A stretch of 64,000 nucleotides of DNA from Hevea brasiliensis (taxonomy: Eukaryota; Streptophyta; Magnoliopsida; Malpighiales; Euphorbiaceae): contig NC_079499.1 in NCBI RefSeq assembly GCF_030052815.1, positions 101,962,480 through 102,026,479 of the forward strand. Reading direction: 5' to 3'. Below, one piece after another: positions 1-11,295 of the stretch. The notes below the pieces were generated by a model. The model saw only the letters and a list, made by a program, of their open reading frames with translations, had not been told where the DNA came from and made no database searches. The position numbers and the translations under genes were made by a program. Position 1 is the first letter of the stretch, and each line of letters opens with the position of its first letter.

Positions 1-475
1 CATCAACTCATGTACTCCCTGAATCAATGGTCTCTTCTCTGCTGATATGTGCACCAAGATGCTAGAAAATTTTCTGCTCAAAGCAGCTGCTACTACATTA
101 GCCTTCCCAGGGTGGTACTGTATGGTACAATCATGGTCCTTCAGAAGCTCCATCCATCTCCTCTGTCTCAAATTTAAATCCCTCTGTTGGAAGATATACT
201 TCAAACTCTTGTGGTCGGCGTATATCTCGCACACTTCACCATACAGGTAATGTTTTCAGATCTTTAGTGCAAAGACTAAAGTCGCCATTTCCAAATCATG
301 GGTGGGGTAGTTCTGCTCATGCCTCTTTAGCTGCCTTGAAGCATAAGCCACTACTTTTCCATTTTGCATCAAAACACCCTAAGCCAACTCTGGAGGCATC
401 ACTTTACACGGTATATCCTTCACCACTCATCGGTAATGTCAATACAGGGGCGGTAGTTAGACATTCCTTAAGCTT
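1..475 (-). pseudogene. RNase H domain of T0, broken by stops
   Basis: Minus-strand translation shows the RNase H pattern: SDAS around the first catalytic Asp, LE in the HDLE segment for the Glu, and YADHKSL for the later Asp, followed by the RQRRW connection and HPGKANVV segment. Stops interrupt it, including TAG at 476-478, a TAA in the first beta strand and a TGA where the family usually has Trp. In an intact element it would degrade the RNA strand during reverse transcription. It continues directly from the RT entry and is cut by the window start. Confidence 0.8.
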
Positions 476-1293
476 CTAGAAGCTCTCCTCACAATCATCT
501 GTCCAAATGAACGGAATATTCTTCCGAGTTAACTTAGTTAGGGGAGCTGCTATCCTGGAGAAATTCTGCACAAAACGCCTATAGTAGCCAGCTAGGCCAA
601 GAAAACTTCGCACCTCAGTGACTTTTGTAGGCTTAAGCCAATCAGTTATAGCCTCAATTTTCTTGGGATCCACTTGAATGCCTTCACTAGAAATCAAGTG
701 TTCCAAGAATGAGATGCTTTCTAGCCAAAATTCACATTTTGAAAATTTGGCATATAGCTGGTGCTCCCTCAAAGTCTGCAACACCATCCTAAAATGCCAC
801 ACATGTTCTTCCTCGATCCGAGAGTATACCAAAATGTCATCTATGAATACAATGATAAAACGGTCTAGGAATGGCCTGAACACCCTATTCATCAAGTCCA
901 TGAAGGCCGCTGGTGCATTAGTGAGTCCAAAAGGCATCACCAAGAACTTATAATGACCATATCTTGTCCTGAATATTGTCTTGGACATATCTTCATTCCT
1001 GATTCTCAACTGATGGTAGCCTAATCATAGGTCTATTTTGGAAAAGAATCAGCCCCTTGGAGCTGATTAAACAGATTATCAATCCGAGGAAGTAGATACT
1101 TGTTCTTCACAGTCACCTTGTTCAGCTGTCTGTAATCAATGCACAGCCTCAAGGACCCATCTTTCTTTCTCACAAATAAAATAGGAGCGCCCCAGGGTGA
1201 AGTGCTCGGACATATGAAACCTTTGTCCAAAAGCTCCTGTACTTGCTCCTTTAGCTCTTTCAATTCTACTGGTGTCATCCTATAAGGTGGCAT
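476..1293 (-). pseudogene. Reverse transcriptase of T0, frame broken near 1020-1035
   Basis: Two open stretches, 1033-1293 and 476-1009, carry consecutive parts of a Ty3/gypsy RT. The upstream part has the [13 protein letters not shown] entry motif, the [20 protein letters not shown] segment and [10 protein letters not shown]. The downstream part has [20 protein letters not shown] and the catalytic FIDD motif in [11 protein letters not shown] single-base frame change and a stop separate them. In an intact element it would copy the RNA genome into cDNA. Catalytic residues are preserved, but the reading frame is not. Confidence 0.88.
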
Positions 1294-1424
1294 TGATAGG
1301 GGGTTTGTACCGGCAAAACATTAATGCAGAACTCTATTTCCCTTCCGGGTGGCAACCCTGGAAGCTCCTCAGGGAAGACATCCATGAATTCTCTGACAAC
1401 AAGAACATTTTCCATGTTAACACC

Positions 1425-1930
1425 TTATATAGATGTATCTCTCATCAATGCCAAATACCCTTGACATCTACGCCTCAACATTTTTTTAGATCTAATTGCT
1501 GACACTAAGTTATATGGAGCCACGCTTCTGTCACCATCAAAGCTAAACTCTTTCATACCAGGTATGTGGAAATAAACCTTTTTGTTCATGCAGTCTAAAG
1601 TGGCATAATGAGTTGCCAGCCAATCCATTCCCAAAATCACATCAAAATCCATTACCGATAAAGGAACCAAGTCTGCTGGGAGATTCTTCCATTCACTACC
1701 ACAGGGCTACTCGAAAAAATCATAGCCACATCTATGTTGTCACTAAGTGGGGTAGCTACAGACAATGGGTATTCTAAAGTTGTAGGGTTCCTACCCAATC
1801 TCATGGCAAAAACAGGGGAGACAAATGAGTGCGTAGCACCTGAATCTATCAAAACATGAGCCTCATAGGAACAGACTAGAAGAATACCAGCCACAACTGC
1901 ATTAGAAGCCTGAGCATCCTGGTGGGTCAA
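1425..1930 (-). pseudogene. Retropepsin-like aspartic protease of T0
   Basis: The segment 1652-1930 contains VLIDSGATHSFVS with the catalytic Asp in the DSG triad. The overlapping frame 1425-1670 continues with DVILGMDWLATHYATLDC, the usual C-terminal landmark of plant gypsy proteases. The two pieces overlap in different frames, so a small indel separates them. The family cleaves the Gag-Pol polyprotein. It lies between the zinc knuckle and the RT, as expected. Confidence 0.85.
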
Positions 1931-2035
1931 GGTGAAAACCCAAGCTTGACCCCTACCCTGTATTGCAGAACCTTGAAATTGACTTCTACCCCCTGACTTG
2001 CCTCCAAATCCACGTCCTTCTTGTCCTCGGCCTTG

Positions 2036-3082
2036 TTAGCCACTGAACTGACTGCCTGCCATGCTGGAAGTACCAGGATACAATTGACAAGGAACATTTA
2101 AAACAGAACCCTGTGACCCCATTTGTGGCTCACTGAACACTAGACATTCTTTAGCAAAGTGACGCCGCTGGCCACAACGGAAACATACTCCTGAACCCAT
2201 CATACAAGGTCCTGAATGTCCTCTTCTACCTTGCATGTAAGGTGCCAAGGAGGATGCTGAACCAGACCTAGAACTGCTGTAACCCAAACTATGATCACTG
2301 CTGGATCCATACCTTAGTCTGAATCCTCAAGAGTTGTGTTTAAAACTACCCTTCTTGTTCTTCCTACCCCTTCCTCTATAGTGACTTTGGCCTCAACTAT
2401 CTGTAGTACCCATGTAGGGAACACCTGAAGAACCTTCTGCTTTATTCTTCTTTGCCCTTCCACTGTCATCTCCTATATAGCTAATCTCAATCTGTCGGGC
2501 TCGATCAACTACCATATCAAAAAACTGATCAGACAACATGGCCAGGTTTGCATACCTCCTGTCCAACCCCTTTAGGAACCTCTTTACCTTCATACTTTCT
2601 GTAGCCACTGCTGTGGGGGCATACCTACTCAGTTCTAAAAATTCTGTAGCATATTCATCTACGAATCTGCTATTCTGCCTTAAGGTCTCAAAGGCCCACT
2701 GCTTTTGATCTCTGAAGCTTTCTGGTATAAACCTGCTGATGAACAGTTCCACAAACTGGGCCCATGATAATCCCTCAATACGAGGTAGTATGTAGTCTGT
2801 CATCCATTATCTTGGCACTAATACATGCTGCACACACTCTATAAGCCTCCTATTAGTCAACTGCAACTCCATCCCTGCCTGTTTGCAGGAATCCAAAAAC
2901 CGATAGGCATCATTTGACACATCATAAGTACTAGGCACCAAATTCTTGAAATTAATTATTTATATGTAAAGTTCTCCTCTTGGTGCGGTGGGCTGTTGCT
3001 GTTGGAGAGGGTGGACCATATATTGTGCTATCATATCGATGGTTCTCTGCAATTGGGCTAAGGTAGTTGCTATTGGATCCAT
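2036..3082 (-). pseudogene. Gag with zinc knuckle, T0
   Basis: The frame 2393-2803 matches the core of the plant retrotransposon gag domain (RIEGLSWAQFVELFISRF, then WAFETLRQ). The frame 2036-2287 holds a CX2CX4HX4C knuckle, written CFRCGQRRHFAKEC, with Arg where Gly usually precedes the His. A minus-strand ATG at 3080-3082 heads a coherent but stop-interrupted N-terminus rich in Gln. Upstream of that ATG, gag-like codons continue to about 3158, so this ATG may not be the original start. Gag would form the particle and package RNA. Confidence 0.8.
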
Positions 3083-3148
3083 GGGACCCTAGGCCATAAA
3101 ATACTGTTCCTGAACTGATGGCGACTGCTATTCTACTTGAGCAGCAAA

Positions 3149-4400
3149 ATATTTTCTCAATTAAAAAAAATTAAGTAATTTTGAAGAAAATAACTTTCTT
3201 ATTTTTAAAAAATAAGGTTATTTTTTATTTTTAAAATTTTATAATTTTATTAAAATATGATAATTTTTTATATACATGATATAATATATATCATTAATTT
3301 AATATTACAACTAAATAATAAAAAATATTTTCTTAAAAAATATTTTTTTATGATATATATATATATATATAAGTTATTTTTTTTTCAAATAAATGAAGTG
3401 TTAGCGTATAAATATTATCATAAAATAATTATTTGATGAAAAAATTGTTATATATTATATTTACTTTGCACATATAATTATGAGTTTTTCCTGTTTCACT
3501 ATATGTTTGCTGAGCTGATTTGACATGAATAATCAAAATTAAAATATTTAATGAAGAAATAATATATTTATAATAAAATTTAAAATATATTTTCTTATTA
3601 ATTAATTGAAAATTTTAAAATTCATGTCGCAGTCCAACTATTCCGTGGGATTAAATAATATTTAAATACGTTGATTGAGATGGATTCCTGTCCAAGTCTA
3701 AGGCCTCGGTGACTTTCTTCTTCTGCCATTATTGTAAACAAGTTAGGTGATGCCCCAAAGCCTTGGATTCCCATTATGAAAAATAATTTAAAATTTAAAA
3801 CAAGTTAGGAAAATTTAAAATTATGAAAGATAATATGAAAATCTAAGAAGGAACACCCCATCATGATCTTTGACATAATACACTGAGATTATATAATAAT
3901 TTTCTAAGAGGTTGGAGAAGTGATGATTTGATTTTAGATTCTGTTTAAATAATGGTGAAGGAGAAGTAAATAAAAGTAAGTAGGAGTAAGTAATTTATAT
4001 ATTTCTATTCACAAGAGGTGAATTAAATAGAGGATAAGAATAAATATGGATAATTTTTTTGCTCTTTTACCTTCAAATTTTAATTTTTCTTATACTTCAA
4101 TTTGAATGTAAGAAAGAGTAAAGAGAGAAGATGAGAGTCAGGACTATTCTATTTTTTATACCCCTTAAATTTACTATTTCATCAACTTTTTCTAAATATA
4201 ATGAATATATATTACCTCTTTTTATATTTTTATCATTTCTTTTTCTTTTTTATCCTTTTTTATCTTTCCATTAATTACCTTTTTCTTACCTATCCAAACA
4301 AAGTCTTATGGTGAGGTTAAATAGGAGAAATTATATAATAAATCAATTATTCCAAATAGATAATCATACATGGAATAACAAATCAATAATAAAGTAATAA
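3149..4400. repeat. Long direct repeat, copy 1 (upstream of P450)
   Basis: This AT-rich block matches 9100-10510 in the same orientation and order, including the shared words TTGTAAACAAGTTAGGTGA and AAGCCTTGGATTCCCA. A further partial copy lies at 10900-11125. No coding potential was seen. It begins exactly where the T0 fragment stops. It ends about 430 bp before the P450 start, so it may be an old promoter-side duplication or a dispersed repeat. Confidence 0.75.
3933..4308. mobile_element. Candidate MITE with imperfect terminal inverted repeats
   Basis: The left end reads TAGATTCTGTTTAAAT and the right end reads ATCCAAACAAAGTCTTA, which are imperfect inverse complements. The interior is non-coding and AT-rich. 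The same pair of ends occurs in the second copy of the surrounding repeat. No target duplication could be defined with confidence, so the superfamily is left open. Confidence 0.4.
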
Positions 4401-4737
4401 TAATTAAATTTTTATCTAAACTCAATTCATTATAAATTTAAGATATAAATAAATTTAATAGAAAAATTTCATAATATATTTTCTCTCTTAAATTCATGAT
4501 ATATCAAGTTTAGATAAGAAAAAATATATATTAAATTTTTATTACTTAAATTAGATTAATTATATATATAAAACACATGTATAATAAGATCATTTATTAA
4601 ATACATAATTTTATATATTTCTATTTTAAATTTATCATAAATTAAATATATACAAGAATTTTTCTATTCTAAACTTAATTTATTACTAATAAAATATATA
4701 AAATATATCATAAAACTTATCTATTAAATTAATAAAC

Positions 4738-4797
4738 CACGTGTTCGTGTCTTAGTTCTACTGTGAACCGGGCCGACCTATAATAAGAATATAAATA
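4738..4797 (+). promoter_or_regulatory. Putative promoter of the P450: G-box and TATA
   Basis: CACGTG (G-box core) lies at 4738-4743, and TATAATAAG followed by ATATAAATA lies at 4779-4797. These are 36-54 bp before the P450 ATG, which would leave a very short 5' leader. The assignment rests only on position and motif. Confidence 0.45.
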
Positions 4798-4832
4798 TTG
4801 GATGGACGAACTCCACCACCTCCTCACATTGC

Positions 4833-6420
4833 ATGGCTTTAACTTCGACTTCTCTATCATTTATTGCCCTTGCGTTGGTTCTCCTAGCATGGCTGTGGAT
4901 TAGAAAGAACAAGGATAAGAAACTACCTCCAGGTCCAAGAGGGCTACCTATATTTGGCAGCCTTCATTTGCTGGGGAAGTCCCCTCACCGAGCTCTACAT
5001 CAACTAGCCAAAAAATATGGTCCAATTATGCATCTGCAGTTAGGCTTGGTGCCAACCATTGTTGTCTCATCCCCTAAAGCTGCCGAATTTTTTCTCAAGA
5101 TCCGCGACCTTAATTTTGCGAGTAGGCCTCCTCATGAGGCTGCCAAGTACATGTCCTACGAGCAAAAAAAACTTATCTTTTGCTTCATATGGCTCCTATT
5201 GGCGTAATGTGCGCAAGATGTGCACCCTAGAGTTGCTCAGTAACCTTAAGATCAATTCTTTCAAATCCATGAGAAAAGAAGAGCTTGAACTCTTGATTGA
5301 GTACATTAAGGAGGCTTCGCGTCAACCTGTTTCTGTTGATCTCAGTGCCAAGGTCTCGTCTCTTAATGCTGATATGAGTTGTAGAATGGTTTTTGGGAAG
5401 AAATATATGGACAAGGAGTTTGATGAGAGAGGCTTCAAAGCTGTAATTCAAGAGGCTATGATGTTAGCAGCAGCTCCTAACTTGGGTGATTACATCCCTC
5501 AGATTGCAGCACTCGATCTTCAGGTTTTTACAAGGCGCATGAAGGCTGTTAGCAAGGTGTTTGATGACTTCTTTGAGAAAATTATCGACGAGCGTATTCA
5601 GTCGAAGGACGAAAACAGAACAAAGGACTTCGTCGATGTCATGTTGGGCTTCGTGGGTTCTGAAGTATCTGAATATCACATAGGTAGAGATAACATCAAA
5701 GCAATAATCTCGGTAAGGAAATTAAGTATCCACTAAACACTGCTAATCTCTTGCAATTCTGCTACTATCTGAAGGGATTTGATCGGATATAATTTTATTG
5801 CAGGACATGCTTGCATGCTCAATGGACACTTCAGCCGCAGCAATTGAGTGGGCATTATCAGAACTCATAAAACACCCTCGAACAATGAAGAAAGTCCAAA
5901 AAGAGTTGGAGAAGGTTGGCAAGGAAATAATGGTGGAAGAATCAGACTTGGAGAGCTTGGAATGCTTAGAGATGGTTATAAAGGAAACTTTCAGACTCCA
6001 TCCAGACCCAGTAGCACCATTACTACTCCCTCATGAGGCAACGAAGACACCATTATTGATGGTTTTCTCATACCAAAAAAGTCACATATTATTATAAACT
6101 CATGGGCAATTGGAAGAGATCCAAATGCTTGGAGTGATGCAGAGAAGTTCTGGCCAGAGAGGTTTGCTGGGTGCAACATAGACGTTCTAGGACGGGACTT
6201 TCAGCTTCTCCCATTCGGGTCAGGCCGAAGGGGTTGCCCTGAAATTCAACTGGGAATTAATGTGGTTCGATTGGTGCTGGCGCAGCTGGTGCATTGCTTC
6301 GATTGGGAGCCCCAAAATGACCCGCTACCAACCGATTTGGATATGGCTGAGGAGTTCAGTCTAGTGACTCCTAGGGCCAGGCATCTTGAGGCCCCACCCA
6401 CTTATCGCCTTCACATTTGA
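4833..6420 (+). pseudogene. Cytochrome P450, CYP71-clan (CYP736A/CYP71AU-like), two frameshifts
   Basis: P450 mono-oxygenases of this clan are ER-anchored and modify small plant metabolites; the substrate here is unknown. The N-terminal anchor (residues 1-22) is followed by the PPGP hinge (32-35). Exon 1 is 4833-5712, the intron is 5713-5803 (GT...AG), and exon 2 is 5804-6420. Exon 2 contains the I-helix DTS, the ETFR of the ExxR motif, PERF, and the heme loop FGSGRRGC with Cys about 61 residues from the end. The intron sits just before the I-helix, as in many A-type P450s. Reading across the lesions gives about 498 codons, a normal length. Lesions: one extra A in an A8 run at 5164-5171, and one missing base near 6044. 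CysProGlu replaces CysProGly after the heme ligand, and the I-helix Gly appears as Cys. I call it a recent pseudogene; the homopolymer change alone could be an assembly error. Confidence 0.85.
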
Positions 6421-7177
6421 ACTTTGGCATTGTGTCTTCTACCCTGAGATATGGAATTATGTCCTTGGTTTGTATAATTGTATTAGTATGTAATGTCAGT
6501 TCCCATCAGTTCAATGAAATTATGTGCCGCTTAATAGATTGACATTCTTGAAAAAAAAAAATTATGTGCTCCAAATCATTCTAATCCTCCAAGTATTTTG
6601 ATAAACAAGAGAATGAGAAAATACTCTTAAAATAATAGTCTTTGCTGAAGAATTTATTTATTTTTTTTAATTGAAATTTAAACCCCAGACATCACAATCT
6701 TAAGGTATAAAGAGTTATATGTTTTGATATTTTTCTCCTCTTAATTGTCTTAAAAAAAATTCAAGTGAATCCAGTGTAGTGACGAATGTACATTACACTC
6801 TATAGATTAATTTTGTGCTGGATTAGTAAAGTCAGTAGTTTAGATTGAGTCTCAAATTATATAATAAAACGGTTAAAATATCTTACATTAAATGATAATT
6901 TAATAATAAGTGGACATATAAACATGGATAGGTCCTAATAAGTAAACATATATATATGGGTAGATCCCGCAAATTTATAACCACTTTGTATTTTTTTTTT
7001 TAAATATAACCATATTTATATATTTATCAAAACACTATTATTTGTTATTTCATATCAAATGCTAACATGAAATCACAATAATATAATATAATTTCTCCTC
7101 ACATTGCATATTTAGCAATAGAAAGAAAATAGTCTTTCACCAATCGTAAAATAGAATAAAAAAATACGTGATCAATG

Positions 7178-7267
<90 letters not shown>

Positions 7268-9099
7268 CCTTTTATTATAGCTAAATATTTCACTAATTTC
7301 TGTTGGGATGATGAAGAATTTATTTGAATACAATAAAATTAAACAACAAAATATAAAATATATAGAAGATATAGAATTTATGTAATTCGAAAGTAACTTA
7401 CTTCTAACGTGTAAAGGAGATGAATTTCACCAATTAAAAAAAAAAAGCAAAAACAAATTAATTTTTAAAAATTTAATTGAAACTAAATGAATAAAAATTT
7501 AATTTTTTTTTTTTGAAATAGTGAGTCTACTTAGAAAATTCACAAATATTGTTTATATAAGTTTATGATTCGTTCATTTTATGTGTGTACATTTATACAA
7601 AACGCACAGTTTTAAGTAATTTTAATTATGTTTTTATGTATTTCGATATTCATTTATTTTTTATATTAATTTTAGATGGAAAATTTGATAATCTTAAATC
7701 TTTAAAATTAACATAAAATTTTTTTATATATATTGAACTTTTGAAATTGTAATTAATAAATTGCAGATATGATGAAATTCACAAAATAAATTTATTATAC
7801 ACATAACAATTATATATTCATAATTGTATATTTTTGTTAATTCACTAATAAGATATTTCAGTTTTATTTATAATTGATTATCCTTTATCAAAGTTTTCAA
7901 ATAAAATATCATGAGTAATTTAAAGAAATTATTTCAAGAATAATACTCTAAATTTTATGTACGAAGAATATTATATTCAAATGTGATTGGAAATAATTCT
8001 GAAATAGATTCAATTTAAAATATTCATTCAAACTTAATAAAAATAAATGATAAAATGCAAAGATAAAATTTAGTCTATATAGCAAAATTAAGAATAATTT
8101 TGTAATTATTTAATAATTAAAAATGAAAGAATTGTAATGTAAAGAGAATGCATAATACTATATCTAATAGTATTTTTTACAATAATAATTATTAAATTGT
8201 TTGATTGGGCTCATGGGTTTTTATTATTGGGCTTTGTTGTACTTGAATTGGGCTAATGTTTATTAGTTATCTTTTTTTTTTTTGGTAAATATAGCTTTTT
8301 ATGATTTTAATGATACTTTTCTCTTATTAAAAGTAATAAAAAAAAGGAAGAGATTTAAAAAAAAAAACAAAAGAAAGAGATTCTTAGAAAAAAAAAAGTG
8401 TGAAGTTAATGTTATATTGATAGAATTGTACTTGTTTATGAGCTCTAAAGCTCACCATTATAACCACCATAACGGGTTTCGTATGAATTTTATCATAATT
8501 AATTATTAGAGTATATTCATTATACATATAACGATTATATTAAATAAATTTTCGCTACCCATTCCAGTGCTCATATTTGAACTTGAACATAGGAAGAAGT
8601 TATATATTTGAGAAAATTATTACTTAGTGTTTGGCTATTATCATTATTTATTAATAATTTTCATTTTAAAAATATATTAAGTAATGGCCTGATTTGTTAT
8701 ATCAGTTATACGGCATATTATTCATTTAATAAAATTATGCTTACAATATATGTGTCAATAATTTCATCATTTAAATAATTTTTCCATTACTAATAAATTT
8801 TAATTCAATAATATTAAAGTCATCTCCAAAATAGTGAAGTCTCAAATTTAAATTCCAATCAAAACTAATTATATAAAAAAAAATCTAACTCTTATAATCA
8901 TATTAAATTTATTAAATTTTTTATTTTTTTCCTTTCTCCCTCTTCCTTTCGTCTTTCTCTATTTATTTAATATAATTCATTGTTATAGCCATAGTTATAT
9001 AACGTAAAGACAATTAAAAGAGTTAATATATTAGGCTCTTTATTTCACAGAAAATATAATATATATTTTTTAATATTTGAGGTATTTAAAAAAAAAGTC
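6421..9099. other. AT-rich intergenic region, no gene seen
   Basis: Below the P450 stop there is a plausible 3' UTR to about 6540, then very AT-rich sequence with homopolymer runs. Apart from the AT microsatellite I found no domain-bearing frame, RNA gene or structured element. Short open frames here are low-complexity. Confidence 0.7.
7181..7265. repeat. (AT)n microsatellite
   Basis: About 42 uninterrupted AT dinucleotides. The open frame over it on the minus strand is an artefact that encodes alternating Tyr-Ile. Confidence 0.97.
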
Positions 9100-9779
9100 A
9101 ATGTAAAATATTTTTTTAATAAAAAAATTAAATAATTATGAAGAAAATAATTTTTTATTTTTAAAAGATGAAATCATTTTTTACTTTTTTAATTTTATAA
9201 TTTTATTAAAATATAAAAATATTTTTAGATATATGACATAGTACATACCATTAATTTAACATTATAACCAAATAACATAAAATATTTTCTTAAAAAATAT
9301 TTTTTAAATATTTTTTATATATAAATTATTTTTGATAAAATAAATGCAGTGTTAGGATATAAATATTATCATAGAATAATTATTTGATGAAAAAATTTTA
9401 ATATATTATATTTACTTTGCATATATAATTATGACTTTTTCCTATTTCATTACGTATATATGCTAAGCTGATTTGACATGAATAATCAAAACAAAAATAT
9501 TTAATGAATAAATAATATATTTATAATAAAATTTAATTATTATAAAATGTAAACTATATTTTCTTATTAATTAATTGGAAAATTTAAAATTCATGTCTTA
9601 ATCCAACTAATCCATGGGATTAAATAATATTTAAATAAGTTGATTGGGATGGATTCTTGTCCAAGTCTACGGCCTTGGTGATTTTCTTCTTCTGCCATTA
9701 TTGTAAACAAGTTAGGTGATGCACCAAAGCCTTGGATTCCCACTATGAAAAATAATTTAAAATTCAAAACAAGTTAGGA

Positions 9780-10130
9780 AAATTTAAAATTATGAAAGAT
9801 AATATGAAATCTAAGAAGGAACACCACATCATGCTCTTTGACATGGTGCGCGGAGACTATGTAATAGTTTTTTAAGTAGTTGGGGAAGTGATGATTGGGT
9901 TTTAAGTTTTGTTTGGATGAGGGTGAAGATAGAGTAAATAAAAGCAAGTTACGAAAAATTAAAATTGTGAAAGATAATATGAAAATCTAAGAAGGAACAC
10001 CACATCATGCTCTTTGACATGGTGCGCGGAGACTATGTAATAATTTTCTAAGTAGTTGGGGAAGTGATGACTGGGTTTTAAGATCTGTTTGGATAAAGGT
10101 GAATGTGGAGTAAATAAAAGCAAATAGGAA
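9780..10130. repeat. 175-bp tandem duplication inside repeat copy 2
   Basis: The words GAAAGATAATATGAAA at about 9793 and 9968, and GGTGCGCGGAGACTATGTAA in both units, are 175 bp apart. Copy 1 of the long repeat has only one unit, so this duplication is specific to copy 2. Confidence 0.8.
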
Positions 10131-10421
10131 TAAATAACGTGAATTAAATAAAGGGTTAAAGTAAGCATGGGTAAGCCCTTTTCTCTTTTACTCTCAAATT
10201 TATATATATGCTTTTATATATCATAAATTGAAGTGTAAGGAGGAGTAAGGAGAGAAGATGAAAGCCATGACTATTTTATTTACACCTCTTAAATTTACTA
10301 TTTCATCACCTCTTTTCAAGTACAATGAATATTTATTACTTCTTTTAACCTCTTTGTCCTTTCTTTTTTTTTATATTTTTTCATTAATTACCCTTTCCTC
10401 GTCTATCCAAACAAAGCCTTA
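10077..10421. mobile_element. Candidate MITE, second copy
   Basis: The left end, AGATCTGTTTGGATAAAGG, is an imperfect inverse complement of the right end, CCTCGTCTATCCAAACAAAG. It corresponds to the candidate at 3933-4308 within the matching long repeat and is non-coding. Confidence 0.4.
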
Positions 10422-10899
10422 TGATGAGATTAGTTTAGAGAAATTATATAATGAATCAATTATTCTATATAGGCAATTATATCTAAAATGACAAATTAAT
10501 CATAGAGTAACAATTAACTCATAATGAGTTTTATAAAATTTAATTTTATTTATATATTAAAAATAATTTTTTTAATAATAATAATTTTTTTTATATTTAA
10601 TTATCTGTTCATGATTGGTTTATCATTTCATTTTAAATACTAATATAAAATTATGATAGTACTATATAATACCTCATTAGGGAGAGAGTTTTGGGGAGCA
10701 AGGAGGAAGCCATTTTGGACTCGAATCTACCCAATTACAATAACAATTATTGATTTGTTGGATTCGGCTATAAAATATTAACGATAAAGCATTAATATAT
10801 AAACTAACAAAACGTCTAGCTTCCCTATAATTTCAATGTAGAAAATTTTTCGGTCAACGTTCTAATGCAGTAAGAAATTATTTATATTAAAATTAAAAT

Positions 10900-11125
10900 T
10901 TATATAAAAATATTATTTTTTATTAATTAATTGGAAAAATTAAATTTCACGTCTCAATTCAACTAATCCATATGATAAAATAATATTTAAACAAGTTGAT
11001 TGAGATGGATTCTTTTCCAAGTCTAAGGTCTTGGTTTCTTCTTCGGCCATTATTGTAAACAAGTTAGGTGACACGTCAAATCCTTGGATTTCCATTATAA
11101 AAAATAATTTAAAATATTATTTTGA
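10900..11125. repeat. Partial third copy of the long repeat
   Basis: It matches the middle of copies 1 and 2 (corresponding to about 3600-3800), including GTAAACAAGTTAGGTGA, with more substitutions than between copies 1 and 2. Confidence 0.7.
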
Positions 11126-11284
11126 TTAATTATGTTAATTAAAACTTATTATTTATCCAAAATATTTTTAAATTAAAATTGACAATAATATATAAATTTT
11201 AATATAATAATATTAGAATCATTTTTATCGATTATAAAATTTTAAATCTAAACTATAGCTTTAAAGCCAAATAAACTAAAAAAA

Positions 11285-11295
11285 GGTCAAATATA
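11285..11295. repeat. Target-site duplication of the RTE LINE, left copy
   Basis: GGTCAAATATA, identical to 12735-12745 on the other side of the element. Confidence 0.88.

Larger units (their letters stand above)
1..3158 (-). mobile_element. Ty3/gypsy chromovirus-like retrotransposon fragment (T0)
   Basis: Read on the minus strand the order is gag, zinc knuckle, aspartic protease, reverse transcriptase, RNase H, which is the Ty3/gypsy order. The copy is truncated at both ends: the window begins inside the RNase H/connection region, so integrase and LTR may lie outside, and at about 3158 the gag N-terminus runs abruptly into a non-coding repeat that recurs near 9100. Stops and frame changes break every domain, so it is a dead copy. 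The RT and protease resemble those of plant Tekay/Del-type chromoviruses, but the chromodomain is not visible, so the clade is an inference. No LTR was found in the window. Confidence 0.9.
9100..10510. repeat. Long direct repeat, copy 2
   Basis: Same order and orientation as 3149-4400, with scattered substitutions and an additional internal 175-bp tandem duplication. Together with copy 1 it brackets the P450 pseudogene. Confidence 0.75.

Noticed and set aside
7099..7293. Open frame with alternating Tyr-Ile
   Set aside because: It is a translation of the AT microsatellite.
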